Source: Dryococelus australis (lineage: Eukaryota; Arthropoda; Insecta; Phasmatodea; Phasmatidae). From it: a stretch of DNA of 64,000 nt. The position numbers and the translations under genes were made by a program. This document shows positions 11,621 through 22,559 of the stretch, piece by piece. The notes under the pieces were generated by a model. The model ran no database searches and was not told the DNA's origin. It saw only the letters and a program-made list of their open reading frames with translations. The stretch's first letter is position 1. The number at the start of each line of letters is the position of its first letter. The stretch is taken from contig CM057000.1 of NCBI GenBank assembly GCA_029891345.1, positions 134,064,663 to 134,128,662 on the forward strand, read 5' to 3'.

Positions 11621-12404
11621 TGCCAACTGAGGGGATTTTTTCCCACCAGATTTCACCGATTTTAATTCCGACGTAGCGAGCAAAATTGTTATTTAGTGGT
11701 CAGTGGATAATCTGATGATTTTTTTCTAATTGTGGCGTGTGAAGGAGAGCTTCAGATATGGAAAAAAAATATATCTTCTGGAGTTCCGAAAATTATATTA
11801 AAATAAGTACATCGCGAAACGATTAATCGTTTTACAACACTTCTGTTGTTATTCCTGAAGTGGTGCATTTCATCATTAAGCGTATTCGTTATGTCGTCGT
11901 TATTTTATCTTCTTGGCTAGTATTTTGACTAATGAAATTACACTACGTTCATTTATGCAAATTTAACTGCGTGAAAGAAAAATTAGTTTCAAAACTTGTT
12001 AAACTATTATTTAAAGTAGAATGAGATGAAATATATATTTGGTATTAGCGGATTCTGGGGGATTTTCATTGTGGCCTAGTGTTTTTTTTTTTTTACCTAA
12101 ATGTTGGCAGCATTGCTCAACCCTCGCACAACAGAAAGTTTTGCAGCGGTAAATGACAGGGAAGGGAACCGAGAACTTTGATGGAGAGCAGACCAGCCCC
12201 AGCGCTGTGTCGTCCCGACTCGGAACAAGTTTCCTTCAACTTGGCATTGTCGTCCGCTTCTCTATTTTTCAGCAAGACTACACAAGTGAGTCCCAGAACG
12301 ACCAAACTCCTACCTTCCACCTAGTCCCTTCCTAGATGTGTTTCTTGTTGCGCATGTTTCTTTTAAATATTTCTTATTGTTGTGGTCGGCCTGGCCAGCG
12401 ATCA

Positions 12405-12890
12405 GTGTTGCTACCTTATACTTATTAGGACTCCAACAAGTCCTATTGACCTAAGCCTACCCAACCTTTGGGGTGAGTGTGTAGCTACTAAACAATTATA
12501 GGAGGTGAGCAATTGATATAAAAGGGGGCTTTTACTCAGTTCAGCTTATTACAATAACAATTAATCATCAATAGGAACATTAACGTAAAGGGTCCCTATC
12601 AAAATAATGTTAATTATTATGATTATATTTATATTTAAATTATTATTTAAACCACGCCTTCTGAAGTTAATCTAATTGGAAAGTTCCCACCTGAACTTGA
12701 TATTGGAGGCTGTGTCTGGCTATTCGACTCCCAATACAGCGACCTCCTCTGGTCACTGACCCGTCGTGGGGCTCCTCCTGACCCGACACTCTCGTCGGCG
12801 CCCTCCGCCTGACTCTGTCCTTGCCTTGTTTCCTGGTAATCTCACCGGCCGTCTTCCATGCTGATGGAGGGGGTTTGGGCTACGTCAACA
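12405..12890 (+). mobile_element. Possible solo LTR
   Basis: Starts TGTTGCTACC and ends GTCAACA, a TGTTG...CAACA inverted end pair typical of LTRs. Inside is a strong TATA box with an initiator-like sequence 19-26 bp downstream. Matching 5-bp target duplications were not found and there is no second LTR in the window. Confidence 0.35.
12517..12545 (+). promoter_or_regulatory. TATA box plus initiator-like core promoter
   Basis: TATAAAAGG at 12,517 is followed by CTCAGTTCAG at 12,535-12,544, which contains the arthropod initiator word TCAGT. The spacing (21-26 bp) is slightly short for a canonical TATA-Inr pair. If the surrounding sequence is an LTR this is its promoter. Confidence 0.4.
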
Positions 12891-14023
12891 TTCCAATACG
12901 TTGTCGCTCTGCTCTGAAGTGTACTGCTGGGTTCATACAGCGGTGTGAATAATCGTATATTAAGGCCCTCTTCACGTGCCCGCAACATTATGTAACGGAA
13001 CAATGTACTGCAAACACCACATCACATGTCACTGTCATCAAATTAGGTAATGGAAATAATCACGATAAACATATACTAATTATACATTATCCAGACACTC
13101 ATTATTCCATTTTAAATATTTTTCAGTATTCCATATAAATTCCAGTATTTGTTATAAACTAGTGCTCCAGACCAACTGCAAAGTTGTGAACCGCACGTAT
13201 GATTCACTTTACGTCATAGGTTGTATTTATGTTTTGACCAGCTTTTCTAGTGATTAACGAGCAGCCGAGCTTTGTCGGTCGACTAATAGATATGTTCTAT
13301 ACTATTTAAGAAATAACTCTCCAAAACTATTTAACACCTTAAAAAATTATTACATTTTAAAGCTTTTTATACTTTACAAGAATGTTATGATTCAGAATTA
13401 TCTTGATTCATTTCTTCGTATTTTATTTTGTTTGTTATGCTTTACATATAATTGTGAAATTTTGATATTTGAGATGTGTTGTATTGACTGCATCAGAAAT
13501 GGTAGTGTCTTTAGAACTTTATGTATAGTTATTTGTAAAATGAACTTTTGCAAACTATGTTTAAGATATACGTCGCTAGTTCTATATCTAGAAGCAACTG
13601 ACTTCATACTGGATCTATTGAATAAAAATAAATATAAAGTATGTTTTTGAAATGAGTGCAGATATTTTGGGGGATGGAATGGGGTTTCAAGAGGAGTGTT
13701 TTGATATTATTGACATGGTGACGGAAATGGATTCTTATAATACAAATAAAATCAAAGTCTAGACGCGCTGTTGGTGTTGAAGATACCCCCGGAGGTAAAC
13801 AGCGCCTCGTCTGTCAATATTACAAAGGCAGGAAATCTATAACAGTAATGCGCTGCTGCAAGAACCGCCTGAAGTAGTCAAGTTGACAACGATACAATCA
13901 TCACCACTTCCACGTGTGCTGCTACGAGCATAACCTTACTGTATGCCACCATAGTAGTAGGGGCGGGCGGGTCCTAGATACAAAGGGATGCCAGCTTTAT
14001 TGATTGACCTAATTAATTTGATA
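12891..14023. other. Unassigned A+T-rich DNA
   Basis: An 87-codon plus frame (13,387-13,650, ATT start) and a 36-codon ATG frame starting 13,652 follow each other, but neither resembles a known protein. The left limit of the virus-like block lies somewhere in or after this stretch. Confidence 0.4.
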
Positions 14024-14910
14024 TCAAATATTGTTTACCGCTTCATTAATTACAACTCTTAAATTTTCTTGCATTTCTATAAGTTGCGTTGTAAAAACTA
14101 TGTTTGTCATATCGTTAAAATCATTAATAAATCCATTTAAATGTTCTTCTTTTCTAAGTTCACTACTCTGCAAATTAGTGTTACTATTGTTTGAAATGTT
14201 TGCAATTAAACTCGTGTTTTTATAAACATTATCATTCAAATCAACTAACTTTATTAATTACTCTGTAATATCGTTTGATTGTGATTTAAATATGTTTACC
14301 ATAATACCATTTAAGTCTTTCATGTAATGTTTATTTACCTCATCACTAGCTTTCACAGCCACAACCATATTATGTAATATATGTTCGTTCAAATCACAAT
14401 TCCCATTGCGATTTTTGGTTAAACAGCTATTGTAATGATTGTGTTTTATACCGCTGTGTCCAAACTTTGAAATACTAATTGTTCTTCGCGTGGAAGTAAA
14501 AATCTGTCAAAACCAGACCTATATTTGTCTCTATTTAGGGGAAGTGTTGATATAATCACCAAAAACCTGTTTTTTTTCTTCATTCCAGCAGTAAAAACAT
14601 ATATCTTTATATCTTTAAACTTTGTAAATGTCATACAGCCTAAAACATGATCATTGTAAATATGTTGTAATCGTTGATATTTCACTTGTATTGTTTTAGA
14701 AAGCACATATACGTTTTCTAATTTAAGTCCATTCGGATGCTTCAACAGCTACATAATAACACATGTTTTCCAACATAAAGAAGGACAGCTTATTAAACAA
14801 CGTATATTTTATGATAAAAGAATACCATGTTTCAGTTCAATTACATTTTATTTTGTATTTACAATTACCGGCAGATGTACATTTTGTTTTGTAATGTTCA
14901 TTTCTACACA
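14024..14910 (-). pseudogene. Broken gene of the virus-like block, function unknown
   Basis: Reading the minus strand from an ATG at about 14,910, coding-like sequence can be followed to 14,024 with several in-frame stops and at least one frameshift near 14,450-14,465. Two open pieces remain: 14,745-14,446 (99 codons, basic, hydrophobic patches) and 14,445-14,024 with a single stop near 14,265. The last piece is Asn/Leu/Glu-rich and looks helical. I do not recognise a family. The reasons to call it a decayed gene rather than chance are the continuity of one frame across stops and its position, divergent from the phospholipase-like pseudogene across a repeat-rich spacer, as expected for two genes of one viral element. 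It could instead be an unrelated transposon gene. Confidence 0.45.
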
Positions 14911-14924
14911 AATAGACAGTACAA

Positions 14925-15195
14925 TGTTATGTTATGTACTAACATAACAATTCGTAATCTATTGTAATGTACTAATATAATGAATTGCAATCTATTGTGA
15001 TGTAATAACATAATGTATCGTAACATATTGTGACATACTAATGTAACATATTGCAAAGTGTCGCAACTTATAAACACAGCATATTGTAACCCATTGTAAT
15101 GCATCATAATGTATTGTAACATAATAACATAACCTATCATAATGTATTGTAAAATAATAAATTAATGTATCATAAGAAACTAACATAAAGCTATA
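14925..15195. repeat. Degenerate short A/T tandem repeat in a divergent intergenic region
   Basis: Variants of ATGTATTGTAACATAATAAC recur about a dozen times at roughly 20-25-bp spacing, many as TAATGTATTGTAA or its near-inverse. The block separates the minus-strand broken gene from the plus-strand phospholipase-like pseudogene. Confidence 0.7.
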
Positions 15196-15264
15196 AATGT
15201 AGTTCTATATATAGGTTCACGCTCAGTTGAAAACAATGACTCGTACTGAACATATCAAAAAAGG

Positions 15265-15745
15265 ATGCAGCGTATTGATTACATTGATGACAGGTAACCA
15301 TTTGAATTGCATTTACCGAAATACAATTATTGTGGACCAGGTACTAAACTTGCAAAACTTTTGGCATGGAATGATTAAGTAATAAACTCTTTGGAATCTG
15401 TGTAAAGAACACGATATAGCTTACGATCGAAAAAACAATTCGAAAGAAAGACATATAGCAGACACAATTCTAGTTGATAAAGCAGTAAACACGAGAAAGA
15501 ATCCATCTATGTCTACAGGTAAAAAGCTTGGAGCTTGGGTTGTTGATAAAGTTATGTGTGCGAAAGTTAAGAGAGGCATGGGCCTAAAATACAAAACTAA
15601 AAGAAAAATAATGAAAGGAGATATCATTCCGTTCGTATTTCTAGTATTAACAGCTCTTGGATCAATCCTCGGAGGGGTTTCGTCAATTAGTAGAGCAGTT
15701 AAATCAAAAGGTAAAGGAATGTATTTGAAACCCTATAAAGTTTGA
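15265..15745 (+). pseudogene. Phospholipase A2-like (parvoviral VP1-type) gene of a Polinton/adintovirus-type element, broken
   Basis: An ATG at 15,265 opens a frame that hits a stop about ten codons later. Downstream in the same frame the calcium-loop signature YCGPGTKL is readable at about 15,331-15,354, followed by an in-frame stop. A later frame carries the HDIAY-type catalytic His-Asp pair near 15,410. From 15,509 to 15,745 the reading is open: a Lys-rich stretch, a hydrophobic membrane-like segment (about 15,630-15,690) and a basic C-terminus. In known families this PLA2 fold sits in minor capsid proteins and helps virions leave endosomes; insect copies are common in Polinton/Maverick and adintovirus-like elements. 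At least two stops and one frameshift make this copy non-functional. Membership is inferred from the signature and from the adjacent protease. Confidence 0.75.
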
Positions 15746-15778
15746 CGAGGATGAAAAAACTCCAAAACATGGGGAAAA

Positions 15779-16165
15779 ATGCAGAAAGTCCTAAATAGTC
15801 TTCTTAAATGTGCATTAACAAACAAAGGTATTAATGTATTTGTAAAGAAACTGGATATTCCTCATTTCTGAGATGTGTATATGACAGACGATTTACCAAA
15901 GAAACCAAATCTTCGTGAATATATGTTTGTTAATTTAGATTCCAAACAAAATGAAGGAATGCATTGGGCTGCATTAATTAAAAACATAATCAATAATTGT
16001 ATTACAATAGTTCGGTGATTTACAATTACGGCGATTTACTTCATCCAATTGAAATACATAATTACTTAAATAACTCGCAAGTAAGGTATAATTACAAAAC
16101 GGAACAATTACCAAATACAATGAATTGCAGACATTTATGATTACAATTATTGGCTGTAAATAGGA
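15779..16165 (+). pseudogene. Adenain-like cysteine protease gene of the same element, broken
   Basis: It starts at an ATG 33 bp after the phospholipase-like stop and reads 30 codons to a TGA at 15,869. The frame then continues with LPKKPN and, near 15,960, the active-site region GMHWAAL with its histidine. After a frameshift near 16,010-16,030 come an acidic/aromatic stretch (YGDLLHP) and, near 16,125, NCRHL with the likely catalytic cysteine, then a stop. The order His, then acidic residue, then Cys and the spacing fit the C5/Ulp1-like maturation proteases of adenoviruses, Polintons and adintoviruses. These cut capsid precursors during virion maturation. Two stops and one frameshift show decay. 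The order PLA2-protease on one strand suggests a former transcription unit. Confidence 0.7.
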
Positions 16166-16350
16166 TATATAAATAATTGTAATTGTAATTGTAAAACATA
16201 TTAGTAACAGAAGTCAGTGAATTTGCAAGAATTTAGTTTTATTTAAATTTCGCAAGTACGTTATCGTATTTACATTTACACAGTAAGTGGCTTTCTCTAG
16301 TAATATCAAGGCATCCATCAAGCGAGAAATCAATAAAATATTATTCACAA
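16166..16350. other. Spacer between protease remnant and 113-bp array
   Basis: A+T-rich, with short AATTGTAATTGTAA repeats; the right limit of the virus-like block is probably here. Confidence 0.4.
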
Positions 16351-16915
16351 GTAATTATCTGGAGTTATTTTAACCCCCACATACGTACAGGTTGAAGTCA
16401 TGTTCACAGTTCATGCCTACAGACGTAAATCAGGCAGTATTTCAGCTTCATGTAACTCAAGGAGTAATTATCTGGAGTTATTTTAACCCCCACATACGTA
16501 CAGGTTGAAGTCATGTTCACAGTTCATGCCTACAGACGTAAATCAGGCAGTATTTCAGCTTCAGGTAACTCAAGGAGTAATTATCTGGAGTTATTTTAAC
16601 CCCCACATACGTACAGGTTGAAGTCATGTTCACAGTTCATGCCTACAGACGTAAATCAGGCAGTATTTCAGCTTCATGTAACTCAAGGAGTAATTATCTG
16701 GAGTTATTTTAACCCCCACATACGTACAGGTTGAAGTCATGTTCACAGTTCATGCCTACAGACGTAAATCAGGCAGTATTTCAGCTTCATGTAACTCAAG
16801 GAGTAATTATCTGGAGTTATTTTAACCCCCACATACGTACAGGTTGAAGTCATGTTCACAGTTCATGCCTACAGACGTAAATCAGGCAGTTTTTTAGGTT
16901 CATGTAACTCAAGGA
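16351..16915. repeat. 113-bp tandem array, five copies
   Basis: Each unit starts GTAATTATCTGGAGTTATTT and includes CCCCCACATACGTACAGG and GTAAATCAGGCAGT. The units begin at 16,351, 16,464, 16,577, 16,690 and 16,803 and are almost identical. Differences are limited (CATGTAACT versus CAGGTAACT; the last copy has TTTTTTAGG), so the expansion is recent. Confidence 0.97.
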
Positions 16916-18279
16916 GTTATTTAACATTTGATTCAATAATTTCATGGGAAGTTGCTTCAGAAGCACATAATTTTACGTAAAAAAAAAAAAAAAAAAAAAC
17001 TATTTGAACTCAGTAAGCAAAAAGAAAATCGTAAATTAAATAATTCCAGTCACCAAATGTGGGTCTCAATTACAGAAATTGAAAACTAAAATACATTGCC
17101 ATAGATTGTGATTAATGTGGATAGATCAAACCACAATCACTGCGACTTCCAAACAAATCCTACGTAAATCACTGAACTGTCAATCGGGAATCACTAGCCG
17201 GCATGTAATGTAGTGTTATTAGCACTGATTAAGTATTTGCCCAACTGTAATGGACTTTTATAATTATTGGTACCATAGTTTATTTCATACATTATATTAG
17301 TTATTAAAGAGGCTTATTAAAACAAGCGGAGTGCTTAAAGGAATGTCAATTGTAGTATTCATGTGCAGGTCTACAGCGAAAAAAATTATCGCCGGACTGA
17401 CATCTTGTAGCTGTCATTTACATTACCGAAAAATGAAAATTATGATTATAACTCCTTTGTTTGGAGAATACACAAACATAGCAGAAACATTGTCCGCTCC
17501 TACACAATCCCCTCATTATAATATTCAGTCTTAAGTTCCCCAATTTAAAGTCGGGAAGATTCACATGTTGTAAGGCATTGGACTAAAATTTTGTTATTCG
17601 GTGTAACATGAAAACTATATTAAAAAGGCTTAAACGAACGCTTTCGAACTTGAACACAGCCTCTCATGTCTTATTTGGTAAAGTAGCTCCAATAGAGGCG
17701 ATTCTATTTGATTACTCTACAAAACAGTCACGAATATCATATTATCATCCCTCCTCTCGCCTCTTTACCAACAATCCAGTATAGCATAGCATAACGGTGG
17801 ACTACTGACAACTGTTGCACTTTCCGCATGTGAAAATCATTAGTTTATGCTGCATACATTCCAAGGTGGCAGCAGAGAAAAATATTGCCAGCTACAAAGT
17901 CAATGCCATTTGGCTGAGCTGGTCAGTTAATTTAAACCGTAACTTGTGTATTTCAATGCTCTGTAAGGGCATGCAAGAGTAGGCCTGCTGTACTGTAGGA
18001 GTTCGGAGCGTTGGAATATTTCTGTCCGTTGTTCCGTTTCGGGGCACGGACGCACCAAGTTAACAGTGTTGCGCAATATGGCGCACTCGGCGGTTCAGGA
18101 CGAACTGTCACCACTCGTCAAAAAACATACACGAGATATAATTCTGTAACGTCGACTGGAAACAATGATTATTATTATAATACATATTGCCAATTTTAAA
18201 TGACCGCCTACGTTCAAAATTACTAACTAAAGTAAATATATATCTCTAATATTGACTTAGACATATTATTGCTTATTAC
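16916..18279. other. Unassigned DNA
   Basis: Contains a poly-A run at about 16,979-16,999. No gene supported. Confidence 0.5.
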
Positions 18280-18571
18280 TAGAGACATGCAAAATTCGCG
18301 TTATAATTTCGGGACACAAACTTCAAACACACGTACATGAGCAATAAGTTTGTCATTGGACCATACTTTATTTGACACGTCATGGGTAACTCTGCGCCAA
18401 TAAATGAACATTTCGCAATTGTGTAGTCCAATCACGTGTACTATAGTAAAAAATGGAGTTACTTCTCATCTATGCAGCAGCCAATGGACAACCGACGTCA
18501 GCTCGAGTATATACAGTACTGTGAAGTTTAGCCTGGTTGCCAAAAAATAACGCGAATTTTGCAGGTCTCTA
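18280..18571. mobile_element. hAT-type MITE, copy 1
   Basis: It is 292 bp with 25-bp inverted ends (TAGAGACATGCAAAATTCGC at left; GCGAATTTTGCAGGTCTCTA at right). Flanking 8-mers CTTATTAC and CTCATTAC differ at one position, which fits an 8-bp hAT target duplication. No coding sequence. Confidence 0.88.
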
Positions 18572-18606
18572 CTCATTACGTGTGTTGTTGGCGAGCATTA
18601 CAACTA

Positions 18607-19374
18607 CACTTAGCCAAAGGTATTGTTGAATCGAACAAAGTTTGTTCGGCTCAACCAAATTAATTTTTTTTTGTATAGGGGCAATAAAATATTTTGTTGT
18701 TGAATTTAAATTATTTTGTTCTTCTGACCTGGTTGCCCCAACTAAAGATTTGGTTGGTGCAATTAAAGATTTGTTTGGCTCTACGCTAATTAAACAATTT
18801 CTGTTAATATAGAAATACCGAAACCCGACCTAGATTCAAACCCAGATCGTTTATTCCCAAGAGCTACGCTCGGACTACCTATGATAAAATGACTGATGAC
18901 GAATTACGGATGTTTTAAAATTGATAAATTCCGAATACAGGATACTGTGCGCAAATAAATATTTCAAGTTTTACGCATTTACTTTCCAATTTTCTGTTGA
19001 ACCTATTTTATTATGTTTATATCATTACTAAGCATCATTAAATGCACTAACAAACGCTCTTACTGTACTAATTGTCACAAAAAGTACAAGTAAACTCTCG
19101 AAATGTATTTTCGAACAAAGGAAATCAAATGAGTAACCAAATAAATATATACAGTTGATTCAACCAAATACCTTGTTTTGTTGACTGTCTAACTTCGTTT
19201 GGCTTAGAGCAGATACTTTGTTAGTTAAAGTATGTGTTTTTTTTTAATTAACAACGTAAATTTAGTTGCTTTTCAAGTTTTGTTTACTCAACACAATAGT
19301 TGGTTTAGGGTAGTTGCCCTAATATATTTTTTGGCCCCATATAAACTAATATTTTGTTGACTTTTCTATCAGTG
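18607..19374 (+). mobile_element. Family E DNA element
   Basis: About 768 bp. The left end CACTTAGCC and right end ATCAGTG, with the subterminal AACAAA/TTTGTT words, are imperfectly inverted. The interior is shared with 3,846-4,502. No coding sequence was recognised. Confidence 0.6.
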
Positions 19375-20563
19375 CAATTCCTTTGAAGTGCGGGGACAAT
19401 CAGAGACATAGAAACTGCCACTCTGGAATGAAAAAAGTTTAGATAGTGTCCTTCAGCCGTTTAGGGATTTTAAGGCGCAGTAATAGCAGTTCTCCGAGTG
19501 AATAATGAAACTGAAGACAAGTGAAATACAGAATCGAAGTTCTGAAAAAACTGACGTTAAAGATTCTTAAATTTAATTTTTCATAGAATTGGTTCTATTT
19601 AATCAATAGACTTCCGATAATGCTGTGTAAAAGAAAGGCTCATAGTTTTTTTTTCCCCCATATTGTGGCGTGACACCTACATCCACTCGTAACTTCAATT
19701 GCGTTGCCATCATGGAAACTTAAAAATGAAAATACTCGTATGTTTAAGTTTTCGCGTGGCAATAAAATGGTTGAAAATAATCACGCGGAAATAGGTACCA
19801 ACACACTTAAATGCGACTCATGCCTTCACGAACGATTGAAGTCGCACAACTCAAATTTCTGGGTTGTTTAGCTTGAGTCGTCATTTCGTCTTGATCGTGG
19901 CGCACGTGGTGAAGAAATAAGCGGCGGTAAACGTATAACGACGCTCGCTCCCCTTGCATATAAACTTGTAGCTGCCCTCCTTTATCCGTCCGGGCGGGAT
20001 CATCCAGCGAAACGGCCTCCGCGAGAAGGAACATCATGGGCACTTAATGGTCCGGGGACCACAACTGGAGTCGTTACGGCGTCCCCCGGTAACCTTGCTT
20101 ATACCGCGCTGTAAATACCAACTGCCTTCAGCTAACCTCTCTCGCCTTACTTTTCTGTCCCCTACTCACGGGGTCTCGCCATCGACTAACGATAAGGTAG
20201 ACCGCTTATTCGTCTTCTGCGCATGTGCCCAACATTCACCTACCCCGATCCTACACAACTTTCGAAGTCACAAGGTCAACAGTGACAACTAACGTGTTTG
20301 TTTGCATCTTAATCAGTAAATGGCAAGCACTATTATATTAATAAGATACTTTTACCTGTTTGAATGTAATCAAAAATCATTACAAATTGATTCGAGGAAG
20401 TTTAAAAACATCTCAAAAGCACTTGTTCACTAAATAGTGTTCTAACCTCAAACCCAACCCACGCCACTAAAAACAACAGTTCAATTTTGGGACACGGAGA
20501 TTGGTTGTGCGCAGCCAGCGAGATCGGCCTACCTCATTTTTAGTCTACGAGTCTCACCTTCCA
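19375..20563. other. Unassigned DNA with a GC-richer stretch
   Basis: 19,800-20,250 is clearly GC-richer than its surroundings and has open frames on both strands (78 codons minus, 81 codons plus), but neither shows a recognisable domain. It could be a non-coding exon, promoter or old insertion. Confidence 0.4.
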
Positions 20564-20993
20564 ATCCATTCATGGTTACTTCACACTTTTCTGAAGCCCT
20601 GCTAAAGTTCTACTTCTTGGATATTCCTCCGCCTCAAACAAACAAAGATTAGCCAAGCCTAACAATTATACCAAAGGACAGTGCGCCGAATTCCTGCGCA
20701 CTCGGTTGTAATGACATTTTGCATGAAAACTATTTCTTACTAGGCACTACCAACACACATCTTTTCTCACTGTTTATCCTCGCATTTATTATAAATGAAT
20801 TATTATAACTTGTAAATAAAATACATTTAAAACATCAAATTAACGAAAAACAAGATACTTTCACGTAAACAGATGCTTAAAACGTGCGTAAAACATTGCA
20901 CATTTAGGAAATAACTAAATACGGCATAGGCACATGGGGTGATTTTTAAAAGGTTTGATTACAAAGCTGTGAAGAAACCACGAATAAACTATA
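20564..20993 (-). mobile_element. Family B MITE, complete
   Basis: Left ATCCATTCATGGTTACTTCA and right TGTGAAGAAACCACGAATAA are inverted ends. It matches the copies at 9.9 and 38.2 kb in the opposite orientation (for example CACATGGGGTGATTTTTAAA near 20,930). Confidence 0.85.
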
Positions 20994-21014
20994 CGCTGCT
21001 CGCACGATTATTTA

Positions 21015-21215
21015 AGTAATTTTGAAATCAACCTTTGGAAAATATCACTGATTCTACCTGCATGCTAACAGGCGCACTGGTAGAGTTGGCATCGACGGAG
21101 GAAAAGTTGTCCAATTTTTTAACTTTGAATTAAAATTGCTAGGTAAACATTCGTGAACAGTGATATTACTCAAACTAACGTGAACGAACTATAGCTGCTA
21201 CATTCAGGCAGTGTG
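21015..21215 (+). mobile_element. Family A fragment
   Basis: TTTTGAAATCAACCTTTGGA followed by TATCACTGATTCTACCTGCA and the AACAGGCGCACTGG block matches the left part of family A copies at 36.8 and 40.7 kb. The terminal repeat and right half are missing. Confidence 0.65.
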
Positions 21216-21790
21216 TGTCACTGCTTCGTAATTTCTACACTTTCCATCACTAACACTGTTACAACTCGATGTCAAGTTACGAACAATTATTTCCTTCCCT
21301 GTTAGGGCCACATTGTCTTATCTTAGTCGTGTGAGCCGACCAATACAGGTAAACTGTAAAAAATTTCGGTGCGTTATACGGAAAAAACTCGTACGAAACT
21401 ACCTGCCAAATTTTATTCTGGTCCTACAACTAAAATGTTGTACCTTTAAAACATATTGTTATATGAAAAAAAAACAAAATTAAACAGTTCAATATTTCCA
21501 GTATAATAAATTTAACGTCTAAAACACTTGCTTTTACGTATTTCCGGTGACACACTGCGAAATTTGCTGCAATATACTTGTAGCACTACGAAACTAATCA
21601 AGGCAATAAGTTTCCAAATAATTACTTGTAAATACTTAACGATTTTTTACTGTCTAAGGAACACATTCTCGGTGGAAAGCGTCCCATTTCCGAGAATACT
21701 ACTTGTAGTGAATGTTCTTTATACACTCGCTGTTTGTTTTACACACTGAACGTCCGTTCATCGTGGCGCTTCCTTAGCAGTTTTCTTCTG
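21216..21790. other. Unassigned DNA
   Basis: No gene or repeat supported; a 73-codon frame at 21,528-21,749 has no recognisable content. Confidence 0.5.
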
Positions 21791-22223
21791 TACACATGCT
21801 GTTCATGGTAAAGTGAGCATGTTTGAAAGCCCTGCTAAAGATCTACTTGTATTCACATTCCGTATACTTCCGCCATATGTAAAATTAACATTGCCACGCG
21901 TCTGGTCACATTATTCATGCACCGGTCAAGTAAAACTAGGCAATTATTAGAAAAATAAATAATTCACTATTCTGCTCATTCATATCACTCATGTGCATTA
22001 AAAATATAGAAAGTATGACTATTAATTATTTCGGTTTTCTCAAATGTTTTCCTTACTTTTTAAATTCAGCACTAAGAAAGGGAACTACTTTCTATTCGTC
22101 GTTGCCAACTTTAGAGGGTGCATGCCAGTCAGAGTACCCGTGAAATTACATGCAGGGAAGAGGCAGCGACATTTTTCAAAGGTTGATTTCAAAAGTGCTC
22201 ACTTCATCGTAAACAGCCTATAT
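21791..22223 (-). mobile_element. Family A MITE, long subfamily
   Basis: Inverted ends TGCTGTTCATGGTAAAGTGA and AAGTGCTCACTTCATCGTAA then ACAGCCTATA. The interior includes the TTGCCAACTTTAGAGGG block found inverted in other copies. Open frames crossing it are transposon DNA, not genes. Confidence 0.85.
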
Positions 22224-22559
22224 TTACTTTTATACCGCAGTACGACACAGCAGACATGCAGGAGACTTGTCAAGACAAAAGCGAAGCGCCTTAATTTACT
22301 ACTGCGTACGGGAGTGTAGAATTATAGTTTGTTTATCCATCAGACTTTTAAGCCCTTTCCGTAGGGAAGAAAGGCTTATGCGATCACTGTTCTGTGTGTT
22401 TGACAGTGTGTGTGTCGCGCGCGTGTCCTTCCCCCCCCCCTTTTTTTTTTTCATTCTTCCCAGCTATTTTTGAACGCGTCAACCGAATTTAAAAAAAAAA
22501 CTCGGTAAATATATAGTACTTAGTAAGGACACCTGACTTTTAAAGTCCACACCGGGCAC
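22224..22559. other. Unassigned DNA with homopolymer runs
   Basis: Holds a C-run then T-run at about 22,430-22,452. No gene supported. Confidence 0.5.

Larger units (their letters stand above)
10763..12404. other. Unassigned DNA with microsatellites
   Basis: GC-richer between about 10,780 and 11,640. A minus-strand open frame of 124 codons at 10,679-11,053 overlaps the MITE end and has no recognisable domain. Microsatellites are listed separately. Confidence 0.5.

Noticed and set aside
11291-11683. Minus-strand frames of 88-130 codons
   Set aside because: They run through the CA and GT microsatellites, giving His-Thr and Val-Cys runs; no real protein features.
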